A program made the position numbers and the translations under genes. Below, piece after piece: positions 55,537 through 64,000 of a stretch of 64,000 nt of DNA. How positions within the stretch are numbered: the first letter of the stretch is position 1; each line of letters begins with the position of its first letter. The notes beneath the pieces are model-generated. The model ran no database searches and was not told the DNA's origin. It was given only the letters and a program-made list of their open reading frames with translations. The DNA comes from Blepharisma japonicum (taxonomy: Eukaryota; Ciliophora; Heterotrichea; Heterotrichida; Blepharismidae): assembly GCA_949751835.1 (NCBI GenBank), contig CATKHK010000085.1, positions 119,663 through 183,662 on the forward strand, in the 5' to 3' direction.

Positions 55537-56682
55537 AATTAATTAGAGAATATATGAGATTTTTTAATTTTTAAGTAAGTTTCAGCAAGCTTCACTAAGA
55601 AGGAATACTTTATGATTTAAGGTTTTGCATAATTTTTTGGATTATCCAAGCCATAAATGATTATAGATCAAAAATAATACAAGGAAGAAAAAATTCGCAA
55701 GAAATTAACATGGGTGTAAGTTAGCATTTTGCTAGTTTTTGCATGGAAAATTTCTTTTATCCTTAAAATAAAGATAATATTGTTGGTAATTTATCAGCTG
55801 AGCCGAGACTAATTTGCACTTTGGCTTTCCAACCAACAAGAATTTTTTGGAAGGTGGAAAAGCTAAAATGATCGGGCCTATCATTATAATTGAAGACATA
55901 TAATCATAATAATTAATATATTGTTAAGGGAATTTTAAACAAAACCATATTAATTCAAGCTAAAGAATATATTATAGTGAAATTACTTTGGATATAGTTT
56001 AATTAATATAAATAAATATGAGCGAATATAGGTGAATCTTCGAAGAATGCCAAATTTAAGCAACTCCTAAATGCCATTATAAAAAAGATCTTCTTTTCTG
56101 AGGAAATTATTTCATTTTTCCTGACAAGGATAGTTTTTAAAATGTTAAATATAGCAAGACTAATTTTTAATTTGTTTTTCCCTTTTAGAATATTGAATAT
56201 TTAAAATTTATGACAAAAAATAGTGCTTAGATTTATGGGAATAACTAAAACCTCCAAAGCTATTTTTATCCATTATTCTGTCAATTGAAGGATTAAAATA
56301 AATTCAAAAGACCTTCTATCATAAATAATCTTTTTACCAGTATATTATCTAAATGCAGGGCGAACAATTTTTAAGATGAAAAAAAAAACTTGCGGAAACT
56401 TTGATTTTGATTCAGCTCATCTCAAATAGCAAATCTAGCCACTATTTCAATTTCGAATTTTAGGATTTAGGAGGTGGAAGATAATTCAAATTAGAAAGAT
56501 GATCAGAGTATAAAAATATAATATATATATAAATATCAGTACGCACTCCCATACAGTTTTAAATGATAGCACAGCTTAACTCAATAATATAAATAATTAG
56601 AGATTTAGACACAATTTTTGTATTAAAAGGTGAAAATACTCTGAATAATTAATTCGAGTAAATTTACAACATAAATAAGAAA
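55537..56682. other. Spacer with decayed family start and shared upstream element
   Basis: Mostly AT-rich noncoding DNA. A family N-terminal fragment lies at 56018-56140. The last 90 bases (56595-56682, aataattagagatttag-acacaatttttgtatta) match those before the 60202 gene and probably contain the promoter/leader of this subfamily. Confidence 0.55.
56018..56140 (+). pseudogene. Decayed N-finger fragment
   Basis: Reads MSEYR-W-IFEECQI, TAA, ATPKCHYKKDLLF-W, which aligns with MSNLTCGFGKCQVKATARCR and CKKPYLLFC of the next gene. The Lys codon became TAA and three ligands are lost. No further family sequence follows it before 56683. Confidence 0.6.
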
Positions 56683-57483
56683 ATGAGTAACCTCACATGT
56701 GGATTCGGGAAATGCCAAGTAAAAGCGACAGCAAGGTGTCGCTGCAAGAAACCTTATTTACTTTTCTGTGACGAACACTTGGGGAACCATTTACTAAATT
56801 CACCTGGTAATCACGATTTCCAAAAACTATTGAATAGTCCTAATCTAGAAACCAAAAATGCTCTCTTATGTTACATGCAAAACGAAATCAAAAATCTAAA
56901 GAATTTGAAGGAAAGCATAGTAAAAGAAATATGTTTACAGATAATCAAACTAGAAAATATCTTAGAAACTTATAATTATAAAATAGATCTAGAGATTAGG
57001 GAATTTGTAGAGAATATGAGCGAAATTATGGATAAACTAGAAAGCAATAAAAACTCAAAGTTAGACTATTTGAAATTGCCTTCATCAGAAGCTATTGATT
57101 ATATTAAAGCAAAGCATTCAGACTCAATTTTAAAAAGCCCGCTTGAAGAAATAGTTTCAGAAATCTATAAAAATCTTGGAGGAGTAAAATTCTCAGAATT
57201 TCAAGAAATTTCAAATAAAAATAAAAACTTAGAGGTAGAGTTATTTGAGATGAAAGCTAGCATGAATGAATTATTCCAAAAAAATATAAAAGAAAATGAT
57301 AAACTGAACAAATCATACAATAGACTTAAAGCTAAAAATATAGAACTAATAAAAAAAATAGAGTTGGCTGAACAAAAGAACAAATATTTAAAAAACAATT
57401 ACGATGAATTATATAAAAAATATCAAGGAACATTAAGTACGTATTACTCAACTCTTTCCAAGCCTAAGAGCGCACATGTTTAG
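56683..57483 (+). CDS. Coiled-coil finger family, member 11 (266 aa, no C-finger)
   Basis: The N-finger is complete (CGFGKCQVKATARCRC...LFCDEHLGNHLL), followed by SPNLETKNALLCYMQNEIKN. It has LDYLKLPSSEAIDYIKAKHS and LGGVKFSEFQEISNKNKNLE, then a Lys-rich coiled coil ending YDELYKKYQ. The tail is short (TYYSTLSKPKSAHV) with TAG. It is a close relative of members 9 and 12. No TGA and no second finger. Likely intact. Confidence 0.85.
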   Translation: MSNLTCGFGKCQVKATARCRCKKPYLLFCDEHLGNHLLNSPGNHDFQKLLNSPNLETKNALLCYMQNEIKNLKNLKESIVKEICLQIIKLENILETYNYKIDLEIREFVENMSEIMDKLESNKNSKLDYLKLPSSEAIDYIKAKHSDSILKSPLEEIVSEIYKNLGGVKFSEFQEISNKNKNLEVELFEMKASMNELFQKNIKENDKLNKSYNRLKAKNIELIKKIELAEQKNKYLKNNYDELYKKYQGTLSTYYSTLSKPKSAHV

Positions 57484-57524
57484 ACCTTCAGACCTTCGCT
57501 ATTAAAAATATAAAAAATTTGCGA

Positions 57525-57614
57525 CAGCTTACCCAGCCAAAAATAGGGATAGCTGACAAAATTAAAAAAAAGAATAGGGATAGCTGCAATATCAAAAAAA
57601 AATAGGGTTAGCTG
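57525..57614. repeat. Short repeat with AATAGGGATAGCTG units
   Basis: AATAGGGATAGCTG at 57542-57555 and 57573-57586, and AATAGGGTTAGCTG at 57601-57614, spaced 28-31 nt with A-rich filler. An inverted version (CAGCTTACCC, 57525-57534) precedes them. It lies between a finger gene and the MULE remnant, and could be a decayed transposon end. Confidence 0.6.
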
Positions 57615-58159
57615 AAAATTGTTTTAAAAATTTTAGGAAAGCTATCTGACATAATTTTATTATTTTGTGCATTATTTAGGTAATATGCACAACTTTTAAT
57701 AAAAATTAATTATACTGATATTAATATAATTATTTTTAAGTTATCTTTTTTTTTCTCTATTAGCTGAGGTCATATTTCGTTTTTTTATAATATCAATTTC
57801 CTAATGCTTTTTAATAGAACTTTGCTACTCTAATGTGACATTGGCGGTAATAGTCATCTTCTACCTGTATATTGCATGATAAATTCTAATATATTTTTCC
57901 CAGTTATTTTTGCAATAAAGAGTATTTTTGATAGCATAAAATCTTAAATTTCTCATATTTTTTGCAAGAATCTTTGAGTGTGTCTTTATGACACATTCAT
58001 CTTTTATTTTATTGGAAAATTCTGTTGAAACACTTCATCTTTCCTCATCATTTCTAATATCTTTTATGATGGGCTGCTTTAATACCATATATGGAAATTT
58101 GATAGTGATTTAAACACTATTCACGATATTATTATTAATTTATTTTAACGCTGCTGGTG
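57615..58159. other. Spacer, nothing recognised
   Basis: AT-rich and T-rich sequence between the short repeat and the MULE-associated region. No frame, repeat or hairpin worth calling. Confidence 0.5.
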
Positions 58160-59830
58160 CAGCATTTCTCTCTTTTTAAATCAATAAAATCACAAAAAAT
58201 CCCAAAATCCCAAAAACCCAAAAACCCAAAATCTCAACAGTCTCAGGAAACTCAAAAATCCCTTTTTCCTTGAATTTTTTGATGCAAAACCGATTGGCAC
58301 ATTCCTCATCCCAAATCGGCCAACAAAAAATTCATTCAGCAGCATCAGGTTCACCTTCAAAAACTCAACTCAAAAATTTCACCTTCAAAACTCCAAATGA
58401 ATCTCCATGTCTACTGCACAATCTCCAATACAAGATCTGCTGTTGATGCACAACCTATTCGAGTCTCCGAAATAGGCCACCAGTAGCAGGACATATCCTC
58501 ACAGTTTCATAGAGTCTCCATCACCTTCAGCACCTTCACTTTCACTTGGTTCTTTTCCTCTTTTTTGGCGTGAAAAGCGCCTTTTAAATAAAAATTATTA
58601 TTCACGATATAATATACTCTTTTAATGCAATTTTTTGATCTTATAACTTTACAATACTCATAAAAGCAGTAAATGTCTTAATATTGCTGGATCTCTTAAT
58701 GTCTTTAATAGCTTGCTTTTGCTTAGCATGCATTCCTTCAATTCTACTCGATGTTATAGTCCCTTAGGTAAAATAATTATTAGTTGCGTACTCTACTCAG
58801 TTTTCTTGGCTATCATAAAGCTCTGCAAAAATAGCGCTTCCATCAATTTCTGAATGATCTATCATAAACATTTGTCACTCGCATTCAAAATCTGCATCAG
58901 TTTTAGTGGCATAAACTTTATAAAACTCTTCTTGTATTAAAACCCATTCTGCAATTTTCCTTTGAAGAGAATTTATAATATTTCCTTTAATGTGCCACCA
59001 AAAAAATACTATATGCATTCTTCTCCCATAAAACTGTTGAAGAGCATAAAATTGAGCCTTATTTCTATCGGCGATTACTGTTTCTGGATTTCAAAAAAAC
59101 TTTTCTTAAATTATTAAAAAATCAGATATAATCCTTTGTTTTCGTTATGAACCATGCAAAAGCAAGTAAACAATTTTGTCCAAAACAATTGTTATTAAAA
59201 TGATGGCACAATAATATTGCTTATCTATTTTGTAAGTAGAATCTATTAGTAGAACATCTTTTAATTATTTTACAACATAATTCTTTCTTTTGTTGTATTA
59301 AAAAGTCTTTCATTTTCATTGTCTATATTAACAAATGTTTTTCATCATCGTAGTTTGATTAAGTAACATTTTCAAACGAAAAGGCTTCTATTATTTTTTT
59401 GGTGATGGTAATCTTTAGTTTATCAAGCGAAAAAGGTACCATTTCACTCGTAAATTCAAGCTTTAAATTATTTTAAATATTATTTGTGTTAATTTTTTTT
59501 TCATCATATTCTATAGCTCTTTTTTTGCATATTCCAACAGGTATTCTTTACAGTTTTGCTTCAAATTGAATTTGATCTTCTCTGAGCATTTGATGAGAAT
59601 GGAATCCACTGAGTTCTGTAAGACGTATGAGAAGGTTTCTACATTTGCCCTATCAATTCTTCAAAGCATTTTAAAAAGGCACAAATCAGAGACCAATTGA
59701 AGGGAATTCACTTGTGGCTCTTATTTTTGAAAAAATAATATCTAAGTATTACAGCTTCTCTACTGCTAGCCCATTCAACCAGTATTATGGTTTTGTCTTC
59801 AAGAGCAGATCTAGTGTGCACAATATCTAT
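58160..59830 (-). mobile_element. Decayed Mutator-like (MULE) transposase
   Basis: On the minus strand from about 59262 to 58640 one frame reads as a MULE catalytic core: LLIDSTYKIDKQYYCAIILI (first Asp), then ISDFLII, FFWNPETVIADRNKAQFYAL (second Asp), FYGRRMHIVFFWWHIKGNII (the C/W-x2-H motif region) and YFT-x-GTITSSRIEGMHAKQK. Four TAA codons interrupt about 220 codons, far fewer than chance, and two TGA fall at Trp sites. Upstream (59300-59800) are frame-broken remnants, possibly of an N-terminal DNA-binding part. The less AT-rich stretch 58190-58560 contains a long minus-strand frame (KRRFSRQKRGKEPSE...) and ccca-aa repeats and probably belongs to the element. Terminal inverted repeats were not found. 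Confidence 0.72.
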
Positions 59831-60201
59831 GAATTTGTCAATAATTTCGCTATTTAATTAGCATGTGATTTTACGTATAATCTAAGCTAAATTAAGAATT
59901 AAAAGTTATAGTCTGATTGTTTAACTTTCAATTTTTACTCTTTACATATAACCCATGCATACTTCTTTCATGTCATCACATTCTTTCGTTTTTACCACTG
60001 CAATTTTCTTGTCAAATAGTTAAGAGAAATAATTTTTTTCTTATAAACTTTGATGTTGATTCACCATCCCAAAAGTAAATTTAGCCACTATTAATAATGT
60101 CACAACTAAAACCCAATTAATACAAATAATTAGAGATTTAGGCACAATTTTTATATTATTCTAAATGATTAATTTAAGTAAATTTACAAATAAATAAAAA
60201 A
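59831..60201. other. 5' spacer of member 12, with array-specific words
   Basis: Contains tttcaatttttactctttacatataacccatgcat, matching the duplicated spacers at 45970 and 54110, then the element aataattagagatttaggcacaattttt shared with the region before 56683. It likely carries the promoter and leader of the 60202 gene. Confidence 0.55.
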
Positions 60202-61092
60202 ATGACCAGCCTTCCATGTGACTTTGAAAAATGCCAAGTAAAAGCAACAGCAAGGTGTCACTGCAAAAAACCTTATGTACTTTTCTGCGACGAACACTTA
60301 GGGAGACATTTACTAAATTCACCTGGCAAGCATGATTTCCAAAAACTATTGGATGATCCTTATCTAGAAACAAAAAATGCGGTTTTGCGCTACATGCAAA
60401 ACCAAATCAAAAATTTAAAGAACTTTAAGGAAGGTATAGCAAAAGAAATATATTTACAGATAATTAAGCTAGAAAATATCTTAGAAAATTATAGTAATAA
60501 GATAGATCTAGAGATTAGAGAATTTGTAGAGAATATGAGTGAAATTATGAATACACTAGAAAGCAGCAATAAAAACCCAAACTTAGACTATTTGAAACTG
60601 CCTTCATCAGAAGCTATTGATTATATCAAAGCAAAACATTCAGACTCGATCTTAAAATCTCCGTTTGAAGAAATAATTTCAGAAATCTATCATCTTGGAG
60701 GAGTAAAATTCTCAGAATTTCAAGAAATTTCAAATAAAAATAAAGACTTAGAGGTAGATCCACTTGAGGTGAAAGCTAACATGAATCAATTATTCCAAAA
60801 AAATATAAAAGAAAATGAAGAACTGAAGCAATCATATGAAACACTTAAAGCTAAAGAAATTGAACTAATAAAAACAATAGAGTTGACTGAGCAAAGCAAC
60901 CTATATTTAAAAAATGCTTACGATGAATTATATAAAAAATATCAAGATCTTGAATCAAAAAATAGTAAGACTGATGATGCTCAGCTTAGCAGAGCGTCTA
61001 CAATGCCAACTCCAACTCCAACTCTAAAGACTTTAGCTCCAAGCCGCTTCTTCGGAAAATATGTTTCAAATAGTGCTCGTGGAAAGCTGTAA
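60202..61092 (+). CDS. Coiled-coil finger family, member 12 (296 aa, no C-finger)
   Basis: The N-finger is complete: CDFEKCQVKATARCHC...LFCDEHLGRHLL, then DPYLETKNAVLRYMQNQIKN. It shares LDYLKLPSSEAIDYIKAKHS, LGGVKFSEFQEISNKNKDLE and the coiled coil with members 9 and 11. The tail is Thr/Pro/Ser-rich (TMPTPTPTLKTLAPSRF) and basic, ending SARGKL-TAA. No TGA, no second finger. It is the last intact member before the array runs into relics and the integrase element. Confidence 0.86.
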   Translation: MTSLPCDFEKCQVKATARCHCKKPYVLFCDEHLGRHLLNSPGKHDFQKLLDDPYLETKNAVLRYMQNQIKNLKNFKEGIAKEIYLQIIKLENILENYSNKIDLEIREFVENMSEIMNTLESSNKNPNLDYLKLPSSEAIDYIKAKHSDSILKSPFEEIISEIYHLGGVKFSEFQEISNKNKDLEVDPLEVKANMNQLFQKNIKENEELKQSYETLKAKEIELIKTIELTEQSNLYLKNAYDELYKKYQDLESKNSKTDDAQLSRASTMPTPTPTLKTLAPSRFFGKYVSNSARGKL

Positions 61093-61274
61093 TGAGAGGG
61101 CATGTTATAATCTTTAAGACTTTTTACAGTCTCTACATTCTTATTCTAGCTAATTAGCATATTATTTTACGTGTAATCCACACTAAATTAAGAGTTAAAT
61201 ATATTTTGCGATTGTTTAACTTTCAATTTTTACTATGTCCATACTACTTTAAGGATACTTAATTACTTAGATTT

Positions 61275-61450
61275 TATCAGCGCTTCGGTTTATTAGCCCA
61301 GAACATCCTGCAATCTCTTCCATGTGTTGGATCTACAGATCACTGGGATAGTCTGTATTGTTTCACCAGCGGCGCTTGGAGCTGTGTTGTCAGATTCGAT
61401 GGCTCACAAGTGAGCGACTTCTGTTAAATGACAATACTGTCTGCCCAAAA
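61275..61450. other. GC-rich island: possible structured RNA or coding relic
   Basis: About 175 bases near 50% GC inside very AT-rich DNA. The plus strand can pair CCCAG (about 61298) with CTGGG (61352), and GCTCA with TGAGC (61402-61415) round a tetraloop. The minus strand can also be read as about 60 codons with one TAG (SFNRSRSLVSHRI-W-QHSS, MEEIAGCSGLINRSADKI). At this composition so few stops are not decisive. Neither reading matches a family I recognise. Confidence 0.35.
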
Positions 61451-61774
61451 ACTACTTTTAAGTCAATTAAATGATAAAAATTATTAGATTATAAACAAGT
61501 GAGAGTGAAACAATCGTCGCTAAATAAAGATTCTCAAGAAATAATTATCTGATAAAAATTCTGCTCCTAAGTTGGAATGTGAGAGTGAATTCTTAGGATA
61601 AGACCCTACCAGCTTTAATCAAATCCTGAGATATAAAGAAGATATCTGAAAGCAAGAAAGTTATAACCGTTATAGCCCACCTTTAACATATAAACAAAAG
61701 ATTCCCATAAAAGCATAAATATTAATGTCCAATTCCCAAATATATCATACAGGGATGATCACCAAGATTAGCGC

Positions 61775-61945
61775 ATGAAATGCAGCTCTGAAAGATGCAA
61801 TGCAAAAGAAACAGCTTAGTGTAATTGCAAAAATCAATAATTCAAATACTGTACTGAGCATCTAGGAAATAGTCTAGGAATTCTCCTGATAAAGCGCAAC
61901 TTCCAAATATTGCTTGATGGCTCAAATATGCAAACAAATAGTGGG
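61775..61945 (+). pseudogene. Decayed N-finger fragment of the family
   Basis: ATG 61775 begins MKCSSERCNAKETA, stop, CNCKNQ, stop, FKYCTEHLGNSLG, aligning with the finger C-x4-C-x7-C-x-C-x7-C-x2-H of the 60202 gene; all Cys are still present. Beyond it NFQILLDGSNMQTN matches the HDFQKLLDDPYLETK stretch. Two stops and an indel disable it. It marks the right end of the array. Confidence 0.7.
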
Positions 61946-63300
61946 GTTTTCTGCTTAAGTTTTCATAGATATAATTAATGCTGAACTTTTTGTTAGCATA
62001 TGCAACTAAAAAGGGAAAATCTGTAGAATGTCAAATTAAGTTGTCAAATTGTGTATTAAATTCTAATAAATTAAACTTATAAGAGAGCTCTTATTATAAT
62101 TCAGCTAATCATAAAATTAATTTACCACCTTTAAAGAATAAACTTTGTTTTTACTAATCAAAGTATTCATAGAAATAGTATTTTAAATATTTTTCTTAAA
62201 TTTTTAAAATTTTATGTTTGTAAAAATAAAGATTCTAAATTTTTCATTAATTAACAGAGTATTGTTAGACTTTTTGTATAAATAGTCTCAGACATATTGA
62301 TTTATGAACTATAATACTTAATGTTTATAATTTATAGATTGTATTTTGGTCAATTAAAATGAATTCGACTATCGTTAAAAAAGTTCAAAAAACTCGAAAT
62401 CCAAGTAGCATAAGAAATGGATTTTCTCATATAGACAATCATTTTATCCACGAGCCAGTATAGATCACTCTCCAGTTTGGATCATCAACATTGAAAATGT
62501 AGCCATTCTAATGATCTTTATGTTTAGCTCATCTTATACCTGATCACTCAACATTTAAAGTATCAGATTTCAAATAAAATATTATTAATTTTTAACTTGT
62601 TTAATCTAGTTTCACATCAAAAGTTTTTAATAACTATAGATATATTTTAAAAAGTAAATATGAAACTCATTTAAAATTAAGATGGTTCTTCTCCGCACTG
62701 GTTAAAAAGTTGAATTTTAACGGCAAAATAGCTCTTGCCAAATTTTGATGACATGCTAAAAATGTTTAGAAGTGTCAATCACTCAAAAATTTAACTGCAA
62801 CGCGGCCAGATCTTCTGCAGAAAGCACTCATAAGAGAATTGCAAATCAAATTATCAACTAAACGAGTTAACCTTAAAATATTTTATTATAGGAACTAATC
62901 TTTAAATTTAAGATACACTTTTAGACTTGCACTGATAAGTACCTTACTGATTTATTCAAGCTTTTTATAAAATTTAGGTTCAATCAAAAATGATATTAAG
63001 TTCAATGTGCATAACGCCATAAAGGGCATTTTTTATAAAAACTGCCATAAATTTTTATTAATTAATAATAAATTCATATTAGATAAACTTTAAATTGTTA
63101 TTCTAAAATCGCAAGAAGTGCTTGGCTAAACAAGCGTCAATAAATATGTTAGTTATTTAAAATTTATAAGATGAGACGTGCTCAGTAGGCTTCATCATTG
63201 AGAAAAATGCAAATTTATATTGTAAAAATAGTGAAGCGATAAAAAGTAAAATCCAAAGTCAGGAATGTAGGGGTATTGGAACTAAATAAGCATTAAAAAA
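61946..63300. other. Spacer before the integrase remnant
   Basis: About 1.35 kb of AT-rich DNA with no supported gene. Part of it may be the upstream portion of the mobile element at the right edge (for example its zinc-binding region), but no frame is convincing. Confidence 0.45.
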
Positions 63301-63302
63301 GC

Positions 63303-64000
63303 ACACATAAAAATCTTAGTGGAATTTTTATAGGACCTACTGAAAGCAAATATTTAATATGCTTTATGGATCACTTTTCGAAGTATATAAAACTTTACAA
63401 AATGGCAAATAAAAAGCCAATTACAACAGCACAGCAACTAGAAAAATATATGCGTGATATGCAAAAGAATCCGCAGATCATTCAAACTGATAATGGAACA
63501 AAGTTTAAAGGGGAATTTGAAAATCTGATAAAACAAAGCAACGCTCAATTAATTCATGGTAGGCCATACCATCCTCAAAGCCAAGGTTGTGTTGAAAGAG
63601 CCAATAAAACCATTTGAATAAGTTTGAGAAACTCTTTTATAAATTATAGTTTGTCGATGGATGAATATTTTAACCTGGATCTCACAATTGATTATTTTAC
63701 AACCTATTTAACATGAAAAAAGTGCCCAAAACAACTGATTTCAGACCAGAAATCTCTTTTTTTTGAGTCTAATGAGAATGCTTTTGAGAGTGTTGTCGAG
63801 AATGTAAAAGAAAAGTATGAGAAAGAAATTAAAATGTTTGATAAAAAAATAGAAAACAATGGAATGTTCTATAGCTTACTTAACAAATCAATAAGAGTAC
63901 AAGATGGAGAAATCACTTATAGAAGATCTGCAGGAATAGAAGATCTATTTCTAATTCCAGTAATTGTTCACGGTCCTCCAGAAAGAGGCTTTTTCAGAAT
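63303..64000 (+). mobile_element. Degenerate rve integrase of a ciliate mobile element (runs off right edge)
   Basis: From 63330 a frame reads IGPTESKYLICFMDHFSKYI, then IIQTDNGTKFKGEFENLIKQ and YHPQSQGCVERANKTI, the retroviral-type integrase core. The second catalytic Asp is in QTDNG and the Glu in CVERA, about 34 residues apart (usually 35). The part with the first catalytic residue (KILVEF, Glu where Asp is normal) lies one frame off, just before a T-run at 63325-63329, so the 5' side is frameshifted. TGA after NKTI and later ones read as Trp, and the frame stays open to the end of the window, although the part after 63640 may be in shifted frames. Such integrases occur in Ginger, Maverick and Gypsy-like elements; the type cannot be decided here. 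It is presumably inactive. Confidence 0.7.

Noticed and set aside
33720-61092. Naming the finger family as TRIM or AN1 proteins
   Set aside because: Ligand spacing of the first finger fits neither exactly and the domain order is reversed relative to TRIM, so a descriptive name is safer.
1-64000. tRNA, rRNA, CRISPR arrays and telomeric repeats
   Set aside because: Scanned by eye on both strands; no cloverleaf, rRNA core, regular repeat-spacer array or telomere-like tandem repeat was found. A small tRNA could still be missed without a program.

Overview
This window reads as macronuclear DNA of a heterotrich ciliate, most likely Blepharisma or a close relative. Three observations point there. 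Frames of conserved proteins run straight through TGA, which sits where relatives in the same window have TGG or where a family motif demands Trp; genes end only with TAA or TAG. Two paralogous genes each carry a 15-nt GT...AG intron at the same codon. The DNA is very AT-rich with short spacers. A standard-code annotation would break most genes here into pieces and miss one entirely.

Layout. 0-9 kb: two tandem minus-strand genes for Notch/LNR-repeat surface proteins; one leaves the left edge, the other is a 2,474-aa protein with LNR repeats, a parallel beta-helix ectodomain, a Cys-rich stalk and a multi-pass C-terminus. 10.7-16.6 kb: an unrecognised basic protein, a FOP/TON-like centriolar protein and two tandem choline/ethanolamine-kinase-like genes. 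16.9-31.7 kb: eight minus-strand copies of a four-pass membrane protein family with CAKDG and LHRPY signatures, interrupted by a TPR-repeat gene; one copy is frameshifted. Spacers beside three copies hold decayed 5' ends of the WD40 gene that stands intact at 32 kb, so the array appears to have grown by copying a divergent gene pair. A fossil choline-kinase 3' end lies between copies one and two.

33.7-62 kb is dominated by a locally amplified family with an N-terminal Cys/His (B-box/AN1-like) finger, a long coiled coil and, in many members, a C-terminal eight-Cys RING-like finger. There are ten intact or nearly intact genes plus many pseudogenes, chimeras and fragments. Embedded in this array are an ACBD6-like acyl-CoA-binding/ankyrin gene, a protein kinase with a DFN in place of DFG, and a decayed MULE transposase. 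The right edge enters a degenerate retroviral-type (rve) integrase of a ciliate mobile element.

The arrays look like birth-and-death families shaped by unequal exchange. The strongest candidate for something undescribed is the coiled-coil double-finger array, whose domain order is the reverse of a TRIM protein. All functions are inferred by reading motifs; no database search was run.
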